Shown here: in pieces, positions 15,873 through 20,577 of the stretch | How the letters are laid out: every line of letters starts with the position of its first letter | How positions within the stretch are numbered: position 1 is the first letter of the stretch | Assembly (NCBI GenBank): GCA_902493155.1 | Contig: CABUOE010000018.1 | Location: 1 to 20,577, forward strand | Direction: 5' to 3' | Source: an uncultured Eubacteriales bacterium | GTDB lineage: Bacteria > Bacillota > Clostridia > Oscillospirales > Ruminococcaceae | DNA length: 20,577 nucleotides | The notes under the pieces: model-generated | Told to the model about the DNA's origin: nothing | The model's database searches: none | The model's input: the letters and a program-made list of their open reading frames with translations, nothing else | Program-made: the position numbers and the translations under genes

Positions 15873-17245
15873 TCCGATACTCCCAAAAATTCCATAACCT
15901 CTTGCTTTCGCTCTTTGCTATTGAGTCCTCTTCTAAACATGCCCAAAATGCTTTCCTTGCGCTGTAGACATTGTAAAATTTTAACATCAATCGATTCAGA
16001 GGCACAAATATCACAAATTACTACCTCTTCGGTTTGTCCCAAACGGTGTGTCCGGTCTTCGCTTTGGATTCTTGTTCCAAAGTCCCAATCGTTTGAGTAA
16101 TACACCACCTGATGACAAAATTGCAGATTAAGACCATAGGCACCACAATTCTTGGTTGCAACAAAATATGTGGCATTTTCTCTAAACTTCTCAATACTGT
16201 CTTGCCGCTTTCTTTGCGGTATTTCGCCATAAAAAGGGACTGCTGAATCAGGATGTACCGAATTTAACACTTGTAAGATATCTTGTATCTCTTGTACATA
16301 AGTACAGAAAATAATTGTTTTTTCAGTATTTCCTTCCAAATACGTCAGTAATGTTTTAATTCTCGGGTTTTGATGCGGGTCGTCAAACATTGGGTACCGT
16401 TTCGTGCTTAAATCCGGTAAGACCTCTACCCTGAACCCAGATATTACAGCCTGTAACGCACCAAACAACTTATAAATTCCAGCTTCTGGAAGCTCATACA
16501 AATCAAGCAACAGCTCTGAGATAACTTCATCATAATTTTCTTTCTGCTTGTCTGTCAATTCAAAATCGCGCTGTTGATATAGCTTTGACGGGAGTTTCAA
16601 ACACTCTTCTTTCGTAATTTGATACGTATATGGCGCTATTTTTTCAGTTAGATAGTTGACATTCAAAACGCGCCGGATTTTTCCATGTGTATTTTCGTCG
16701 TATTCAATGTGATTGGCCGCAAACGACCAGTAAGATCGGTATCCTAAAATTCTCCAGTCAAGCAAGTACCATTGCGAAAACAAATCCGCAGCGTTTTTTG
16801 TGATAGGGGTCCCATTTAGTATCATCTTGTATCTGCAATAGTCAGCGATTCGAGTGATATTTCGGGATCGTAGTGCCCTTGGATTTTTTACCAAACTACT
16901 TTCATCCACAAAAAGATACACTTTTTTATTCCTTACCAATTCAAGGAGATTAAGATTCATTCTTGTACTACTGGATAGGGTCTCTATTCCGCAAATCGTA
17001 ATCTCTCCGCTGGATACAATATCTGAGTGTTTATTTAGTTCTTTTACAAGGTCCTTTTTTACAGAGCATGGGCACAACCACAATACATGGTCTATTTTCC
17101 CCTCCGTAAGCCTATGGTAAGCAAATTCTAAAGCTGTCCTTGTTTTTCCGGTACCCATCCCCATATACAGCGCACCTATTCTGATTTTACAGAGCTTTTC
17201 CCACGCCGCTTTCTGGTGAGGTAAAAGAGCGGTCTTTAGTTGCAT
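15869..17245 (-). CDS. SNF2-type DEAD/DEAH-like helicase, phage/accessory type
   Basis: A 458-aa two-domain superfamily 2 ATPase of SNF2 type. Seen are LLPHQKAAW (Q-like), Walker A GMGTGKT (29-35), motif II FVDESS (about 113; DESS in place of DEAH), motif III LNGTPITKN (about 144), TIIFCTYVQE (motif IV) and YGLNLQFCHQVVYY followed by SEDRTHRLGQ (motifs V and VI, near 400). It lacks long insertions and accessory domains, as do phage SNF2 helicases. A GTG at 17254 overlaps the previous stop, but GAGGAG 8 nt before the ATG at 17245 favours the latter. SNF2 proteins translocate on double-stranded DNA or remodel nucleoprotein. The preceding gene may supply substrate recognition. Confidence 0.9.
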   Translation of the reverse strand: MQLKTALLPHQKAAWEKLCKIRIGALYMGMGTGKTRTALEFAYHRLTEGKIDHVLWLCPCSVKKDLVKELNKHSDIVSSGEITICGIETLSSSTRMNLNLLELVRNKKVYLFVDESSLVKNPRALRSRNITRIADYCRYKMILNGTPITKNAADLFSQWYLLDWRILGYRSYWSFAANHIEYDENTHGKIRRVLNVNYLTEKIAPYTYQITKEECLKLPSKLYQQRDFELTDKQKENYDEVISELLLDLYELPEAGIYKLFGALQAVISGFRVEVLPDLSTKRYPMFDDPHQNPRIKTLLTYLEGNTEKTIIFCTYVQEIQDILQVLNSVHPDSAVPFYGEIPQRKRQDSIEKFRENATYFVATKNCGAYGLNLQFCHQVVYYSNDWDFGTRIQSEDRTHRLGQTEEVVICDICASESIDVKILQCLQRKESILGMFRRGLNSKERKQEVMEFLGVSE

Positions 17246-17250
17246 CAACT

Positions 17251-18459
17251 TCACTCCTCATCTATTAAATCGGGTAGGACTTCCCTGCTGGAATCCAGAA
17301 TCTTTTTCAGTTTTTGTTCCCCTGTCTCGAACGCTACGTTGTTTGGAGCTTTCGCATTGACCTTTAGTTCTGATTCTTTACATTGCTCAATCGCTTCTTT
17401 GGCTCCCTTGGATACCACAAAAACGTTCATTTCTGCAAAGTCAAGTACTTCCCTCCAATTTGAGATAGGAACTGTTACCACCTTTTCAATACTGTCCCAT
17501 CTGCTCCCCGGTAATGTCCTAGCCACTTTATAAAAATCTGTTTCTCGGCTCCAATGAATAGTCAGGGAGTGATCTTTTTCCCGATAAGATACCCAGTTTT
17601 TAATTTCTGGTTTAAACTCTGCGGAAACCGCTAAATTTCTGACAGATTGCTCTTTGCAGCTGACGCGGAATCCCTCAATAAGGAGGGCGTTACAAATCTC
17701 CGCCGCACGGTCAACGGCAGTTCCGGCCATTTCGCCAGCAATTTTTTTATATCCGCCTTCCGCACTATCCCAACGAAATCCATATTTCCGGGCTAACTCC
17801 GAAAAGTCTTTGTTCATAGTATAGCGGACAAGTACATGATCTTCAACTACATCTACGGTAACGGTTCCAGGATAACACTCATTTTCCGGAATCATTACAA
17901 CATTCTCCACGGGTTTTTCTTGCGATTCATTGTGCATAGGTTCTTCTTGTGCAGCTTCTTCTGCTTTTGGATGCTCTTTTTTCCAATCCTCAAAATAATA
18001 ATAGAGTATATTGGTATCATTAATGTTGTTGCGCTTATCAATCCAAAAATGTGCTTCATCTACAGTATAAAGGATTTCTTCCATTTTGGCGTGCTTTTCG
18101 GCATACTTTTTCCGATCTGCTTCGCATTCTTCTTCCTCAAATCCCAATTCTATTTTGTTTTTTAGGTTATTTTCGCTCAATTCTTTGGATTGGTGCAAAT
18201 CAGCAGCAAAATTCAAGCGCAATTTGGATGCCCATTGAATTTGTTTTTCAGAGCCTTTCAGATCCGGCAGTTTCCGGTCCTCCGCTTCCAGCGTTTCACT
18301 CGCTTTTTTAATTCTTTCTTCGTTCTCTTTTTTTGCGCACTCAGAACACTTTCTATTCTTTTCCAACCATTCAATTCGACGCTTCCTATCTACTTCTTTT
18401 CCGTATAACTCAATTGTTTCAGTGTGTCCACAAGAATATGTTACTTCGTATTTAGCCAT
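17251..18459 (-). CDS. Zinc-ribbon protein with two HARP-like modules, probable helicase partner
   Basis: A 402-aa protein that I do not recognise as a named family. The N-terminus has C10-G-H12 and C38-SE-C41, a likely zinc site, followed by a charged helical stretch (about 40-190, Glu/Lys rich). The C-terminal part has two similar modules, each with an aromatic-rich strand and RWDS: DFSELARKYGFRWDSAEGGY (about 213-232) and FYKVARTLPGSRWDSIEKVV (about 303-322). The LPG-RWD pattern resembles the HARP domain fused to SNF2 helicases of the SMARCAL1 type. Here it would be a separate protein encoded directly before the helicase (gap 5 nt). Ribosome site GGAGG. First gene of the operon. Confidence 0.7.
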   Translation of the reverse strand: MAKYEVTYSCGHTETIELYGKEVDRKRRIEWLEKNRKCSECAKKENEERIKKASETLEAEDRKLPDLKGSEKQIQWASKLRLNFAADLHQSKELSENNLKNKIELGFEEEECEADRKKYAEKHAKMEEILYTVDEAHFWIDKRNNINDTNILYYYFEDWKKEHPKAEEAAQEEPMHNESQEKPVENVVMIPENECYPGTVTVDVVEDHVLVRYTMNKDFSELARKYGFRWDSAEGGYKKIAGEMAGTAVDRAAEICNALLIEGFRVSCKEQSVRNLAVSAEFKPEIKNWVSYREKDHSLTIHWSRETDFYKVARTLPGSRWDSIEKVVTVPISNWREVLDFAEMNVFVVSKGAKEAIEQCKESELKVNAKAPNNVAFETGEQKLKKILDSSREVLPDLIDEE

Positions 18460-18493
18460 TTTTATATCCTCCGTTCTTTGACCTTATGTCTAT

Positions 18494-18522
18494 ATTATAG
18501 TACAATATTGTACTATAATCAA
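18494..18522 (-). promoter_or_regulatory. Sigma-A promoter of the helicase-ibrAB operon, embedded in operator palindrome O1
   Basis: On the minus strand, TTGATT (18522-18517), a 17-nt spacer and TATAAT (18499-18494) form a near-consensus promoter. A perfect 26-bp palindrome (half ATTATAGTACAAT) covers 18494-18519. Its end is the -10 and its start is the second half of the -35. A protein bound there would block RNA polymerase. The start point would be near 18487, giving a short leader before GGAGG and the ATG at 18459. Confidence 0.8.
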
Positions 18523-18540
18523 TTGACTTTTTGCACAAAG

Positions 18541-18566
18541 AATATAGTACAATATTGTACTATATT
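18541..18566. promoter_or_regulatory. Second operator-like palindrome O2
   Basis: A second perfect 26-bp palindrome (half AATATAGTACAAT) shares a 22-bp core with O1, differing only in the outermost bases. Centres are 47 bp apart, close to 4.5 helical turns, with 21 bp of other sequence between the arms. It lies upstream of the promoter, between O1 and the terminator of the previous gene. Confidence 0.8.
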
Positions 18567-18570
18567 ATAA

Positions 18571-18612
18571 AAATAAAAAGCGCCCGGAAAAATAGTCAAA
18601 TTTCCGGGCGCT
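18571..18612 (-). terminator. Intrinsic terminator of the 184-aa gene
   Basis: On the minus strand AGCGCCCGGAAA (18612-18601) pairs with TTTCCGGGCGCT (18590-18579), a perfect 12-bp GC-rich stem with a 10-nt loop. TTTTTATTTTTAT follows. It begins 5 nt after the stop at 18618 and insulates the palindromic promoter from upstream transcription. Confidence 0.93.
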
Positions 18613-18617
18613 GTGCT

Positions 18618-19172
18618 TTATTTTGTGACAGAATAATAATTTTCTGGGTAATGCTTTTTTGCAAGTGAAACCAAGTCATCGGTGGTAAATTGGCTGTATA
18701 TGTCTGTAAGCTTCTGATAATATTCTTGCAGAGAAAAAGAATAGCTGTTATCCATAATTGTGTCTAATGTGTACTTCAGCGCAATTGAAAAATCATGTCC
18801 CAATCCTACCATTCTGGTGGCTTTTATTTCTCCCGTTAATCTATCTGTCAGCACTAATACAAAGGAGTATCCCTTTGTATTTTCTGCTTGGATAATTGGT
18901 ATGTTTGTAAAATTAAGATATGACCGGGCTATTTGTGGAGCATATGGTGCATCTATCCATTGTTGTTCATCAACTTTTACGAGTAGGAAGAACAAGCCAT
19001 CTTTTACTACAAAAGAAAATTCGATGCTATTTTTAGCCCAGCAACTAACCTCTTTCTGGGTAGCATTGGCGAAATTGAGCAACAAAAATATACCTGACTC
19101 ATCTAATGATAAATGGCTTCCTTCCGCGATATTTTTTGCAGGTATATAAATTTCTCCCACTCTTATTTCCAT
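18618..19172 (-). CDS. Hypothetical protein, 184 aa
   Basis: I do not recognise this protein. It is a soluble-looking 184-residue chain without signal peptide or membrane segment. The N-terminal two thirds look rich in beta strands (IRVGEIYIPA, GIFLLLNFANAT, GLFFLLVKVDEQQW, GYSFVLVLTDRLTGEI). The C-terminus is helical (FSLQEYYQKLTDIYSQF, then TTDDLVSLAKKHYP). The ribosome site before the ATG at 19172 is weak (GAGATGG). It has its own -10 and a strong terminator and so is a single-gene unit. Low G+C like the operon downstream suggests it came with the island. It may be an anti-phage, toxin or structural accessory protein; nothing in the sequence decides. Confidence 0.7.
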   Translation of the reverse strand: MEIRVGEIYIPAKNIAEGSHLSLDESGIFLLLNFANATQKEVSCWAKNSIEFSFVVKDGLFFLLVKVDEQQWIDAPYAPQIARSYLNFTNIPIIQAENTKGYSFVLVLTDRLTGEIKATRMVGLGHDFSIALKYTLDTIMDNSYSFSLQEYYQKLTDIYSQFTTDDLVSLAKKHYPENYYSVTK

Positions 19173-19203
19173 GATCTTACCATCTCACAATTAGTTTTTA
19201 GTT

Positions 19204-19209
19204 ATTATA
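19204..19209 (-). promoter_or_regulatory. Possible -10 of the 184-aa gene
   Basis: TATAAT on the minus strand (19209-19204) lies 32 nt before the ATG at 19172. No good -35 stands 16-18 nt upstream, so it may be weak or activator dependent. Confidence 0.4.
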
Positions 19210-19275
19210 ACTCATCCCCATAGATAAATCCGCGCCGACTTATCCTGTCAGTTGAATAATATTATGTTTTTACTA

Positions 19276-19569
19276 TTAGTAATCTAACACTCTTATTTTA
19301 GATGGAAAGGCGCCTGCCCCTGTTCCGATTCCAGAATTATCCTCCAAAATTTCGATTAACCCACGTTGTTCCAAAATTTTCAGTGTGCGAATTGTACAAT
19401 TTCCGCCTTGTGTATAGACGATCCCGTTTTGAGCGTCAAGAATCTGTTTAGCAGTCACATAATCTCTTTTTTTAATCTTGGTCACATCAATGGTTTGTTT
19501 TCTTGCTTCATCTATTTGTTTTCTACAAAACTCCATTGTCTCTGCTTGTACTTTAGTAAGTTTGGACAT
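19276..19569 (-). CDS. Small hypothetical protein, 97 aa, possible winged-helix DNA-binding protein
   Basis: A 97-aa protein. The ATG at 19569 is chosen because GAGGT stands 7 nt before it; an upstream in-frame start at 19620 lies in the promoter leader and lacks a ribosome site. The first half is a helical, Lys/Glu-rich segment (KVQAETMEFCRKQIDEARKQ). The second half (TAKQILDAQNGIVYT, then GNCTIRTLKILEQRGLIEIL, then a wing-like glycine-rich stretch) resembles a winged helix, with ILEQRGLIEIL as the usual helix-turn to the wing. A regulatory role is possible and unproven. It has its own promoter with a palindrome over the -10, which would suit autoregulation. No known family recognised. Confidence 0.65.
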   Translation of the reverse strand: MSKLTKVQAETMEFCRKQIDEARKQTIDVTKIKKRDYVTAKQILDAQNGIVYTQGGNCTIRTLKILEQRGLIEILEDNSGIGTGAGAFPSKIRVLDY

Positions 19570-19635
19570 TACCTGAACCTCTTTGTATTCTTGATTATAT
19601 ACCGTTGAAAAACTATACATACTGTTTATATTTAC

Positions 19636-19663
19636 ATTATATCATACATGATACAAAATTCAA
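19636..19663 (-). promoter_or_regulatory. Sigma-A promoter of the 97-aa gene with overlapping inverted repeat
   Basis: On the minus strand, TTGAAT (19663-19658), a 16-nt spacer and TATAAT (19641-19636) with TGA before the -10 (extended type). TATCAT-AC-ATGATA (19640-19653) is an inverted repeat in the spacer that touches the -10, a candidate operator. Confidence 0.65.
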
Positions 19664-19702
19664 TAAAAATAACAAAAATGAGATATCTTTGTAAAAAGCC
19701 AA

Positions 19703-19758
19703 CAAAAACAAAAACAGCCCGGAAGAGCACCACAAAATGTGATCTGCTCCCCCGGGCT
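19703..19758 (-). terminator. Intrinsic terminator of the putative ncRNA
   Basis: AGCCCGG (minus, 19758-19752) pairs with CCGGGCT (19722-19716), and GAGCA/TGCTC continues the stem inside (19745-19749 with 19725-19729). The U-rich tail is TGTTTTTGTTTTTG (19716-19703). Confidence 0.85.
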
Positions 19759-19871
19759 TTCTTCATAAGTCCGCTTGGCTCTCCACTTGCCCGAATCTTG
19801 GGCGGGGTACTGCAAGCAGTCTGTTAAATGACCCGACATGGTCCGCATCGTTGAGAGGCGTGTCGGGTACT
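19703..19871 (-). ncRNA. Probable stand-alone structured non-coding RNA, about 165 nt, family not recognised
   Basis: A consensus promoter sits directly upstream and an intrinsic terminator ends the unit. No convincing ribosome site and reading frame lie inside. On the minus strand the RNA would fold as ACCCGACA/TGTCGGGT (19868-19861 with 19838-19831), a short ACTG-CTTG-CAGT hairpin (19820-19809), GGGC/GCCC around 19789-19803 and the long terminator hairpin. AGTACCC occurs twice, at the 5' end and after the second hairpin. It is not tRNA, tmRNA or SRP RNA by eye; 6S-like or small regulatory RNA is possible. Confidence 0.55.
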
Positions 19872-19877
19872 GTTGTT

Positions 19878-19906
19878 ATTATATCACATTCGCATTACGG
19901 CGTCAA
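19878..19906 (-). promoter_or_regulatory. Strong sigma-A promoter of the putative ncRNA
   Basis: TTGACG (19906-19901), a 17-nt spacer and TATAAT (19883-19878), with TGA before the -10. This is one of the best promoters in the window. The -35 overlaps the stop codon of the peptidase gene (19905-19903). Transcription would start near 19871. Confidence 0.8.
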
Positions 19907-20577
19907 ATAATCGCCCCGCTGCCATCGGTCTTTAGCATCTGGAATTCTTTCACATTGCCAAAGGACTTCTCAAAGAAATAGTAATCCTTCCCGGCAATCG
20001 TCCTAAAGCCTCTGGCGGCGTTTCCTTCGCCTGGCTCAAAGTAGTACCACCTACCACCGATTTTCTGCCAGCCTTCCAGCATAGCGCCTTTCTCATTAAA
20101 GTAATACCACTCGCCTTTATCCTTAATCCAACCGGTTGCCATAGCGCCGTTAGCCTTTAGATAGTACCATTTGTTGCCGTCTTTCAGCCAGCCGGTTTTC
20201 ATGTAGCCGTCGGAGCCCATGTAGTACCAGACGTTCTGTACCTTTTTCCAGCCCACAACGTCTTTTCCGTTCTCTCGGTAGCGCCATTTGCCATTCTGCT
20301 TGTACCAGCCGTCGTTCCCTGCGGGTGTAGGGGGAGTGACGGAGGGCGCGCCGGTCTCTAAGAGCTTGCCGTTGAGGTACACGCCATCCACTGCCCAGGC
20401 CTCAAAGAGCGGCAGCGGGAAGCCCTGACGCTGGCTCCAGGTGACAATGCTGTAAGGCATGGTAAACAGTCCCTTTTTGCCGAATCCCTCTCCCCAGGAG
20501 TTGAGGACGGTGAAACCATTCGTGTCCCAGCCCACAATCAGCATCATGTGGCCGCCTGCCATAGGTTCCAGGCTGCC
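19903..20577 (-). CDS. Papain-like cysteine peptidase with choline-binding-type cell-wall repeats (5' end off the window)
   Basis: The frame is open to the right edge; 224 residues of the C-terminus are visible. GGHMMLIVGWD holds the catalytic His and NSWG the catalytic Asn of the papain (C1) fold. The catalytic Cys lies beyond the window. After a short Pro/Thr linker come five to six repeats of about 20 residues (GWKKVQNVWYYMGSDGYMKT, GWLKDGNKWYYLKANGAMAT and similar), the choline-binding/cell-wall-binding type. It would be exported and held on the wall. It could be a prophage lysin, consistent with a nearby attachment site, or a host surface protease. Its G+C content is higher than that of the genes to its left. 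Confidence 0.85.
   Translation of the reverse strand, partial: GSLEPMAGGHMMLIVGWDTNGFTVLNSWGEGFGKKGLFTMPYSIVTWSQRQGFPLPLFEAWAVDGVYLNGKLLETGAPSVTPPTPAGNDGWYKQNGKWRYRENGKDVVGWKKVQNVWYYMGSDGYMKTGWLKDGNKWYYLKANGAMATGWIKDKGEWYYFNEKGAMLEGWQKIGGRWYYFEPGEGNAARGFRTIAGKDYYFFEKSFGNVKEFQMLKTDGSGAII

Noticed and set aside
17246..17254. GTG start of the helicase overlapping the previous stop
   Set aside because: The GAGGAG ribosome site directly abuts this GTG, leaving no spacing. It is well placed for the ATG at 17245.
18494..18566. CRISPR or iteron array
   Set aside because: Only two copies, each a palindrome and one of them embedded in a promoter. No further repeats or spacers.
19660..19848. 62-codon minus-strand reading frame inside the putative ncRNA
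   Set aside because: It runs through the terminator hairpin and the U-rich tail, and its protein has no recognisable character. The ATG has no ribosome site.

Overview
The window looks like chromosomal DNA from a Gram-positive Firmicute of the class Clostridia, probably a gut Oscillospirales-type bacterium. The grounds are strong AGGAGG ribosome sites, sigma-A promoters, a YdbS/YdbT pair, an ABC-F ATPase, MnmM (YtqB), modular F5/8C-like surface protein modules and choline-binding-type repeats. This placement is inference; no rRNA or other phylogenetic marker is present.

Left part, host-like and about half G+C (1-13471). A large secreted protein with seven discoidin-like and two Ig-like modules runs off the left edge (minus strand). 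It is followed by ydbS-ydbT (plus strand, overlapping by 4 nt) and a bidirectional terminator. Then, all on the minus strand, come an ABC-F protein, nadC, nadB, the tRNA methyltransferase mnmM and a SulP anion transporter. nadB-nadC is a de novo NAD pair without an adjacent nadA.

Junction (13437-13655). A tRNA-type terminator is followed by exactly the last 25 nt (T-loop, acceptor strand and CCA) of a probable tRNA-Ser. The rest of the tRNA is missing. This is the pattern left when an element integrates into the 3' end of a tRNA gene, and it places the element to the right of 13497. Next to it lie a 12-bp tandem repeat and a 21-bp palindrome, possible integration-protein sites.

Right part, AT-rich accessory island (about 13500-19700), all minus strand. 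A tightly packed operon (18459 to 13680) encodes a zinc-ribbon protein with two HARP-like RWDS modules, an SNF2-type helicase, an IbrA-like PAPS-reductase/DUF3440 PP-loop enzyme, an IbrB-like ParB/sulfiredoxin-fold protein and a small Cro/CI-type HTH protein. Its promoter lies exactly inside one of two perfect 26-bp palindromes, 47 bp apart centre to centre. Upstream are an unrecognised 184-aa gene with a strong terminator and a 97-aa winged-helix-like gene with a palindrome at its -10.

Right edge (19700-20577). A consensus sigma-A promoter and an intrinsic terminator enclose about 165 nt of probable non-coding RNA. Before it lies the 3' part of a papain-like cysteine peptidase with choline-binding-type repeats, perhaps a prophage lysin. 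The most interesting object is the helicase-IbrA-IbrB operon with its twin operators, carried as cargo beside the tRNA attachment site. A DNA-modification, defence or regulatory role is inference.
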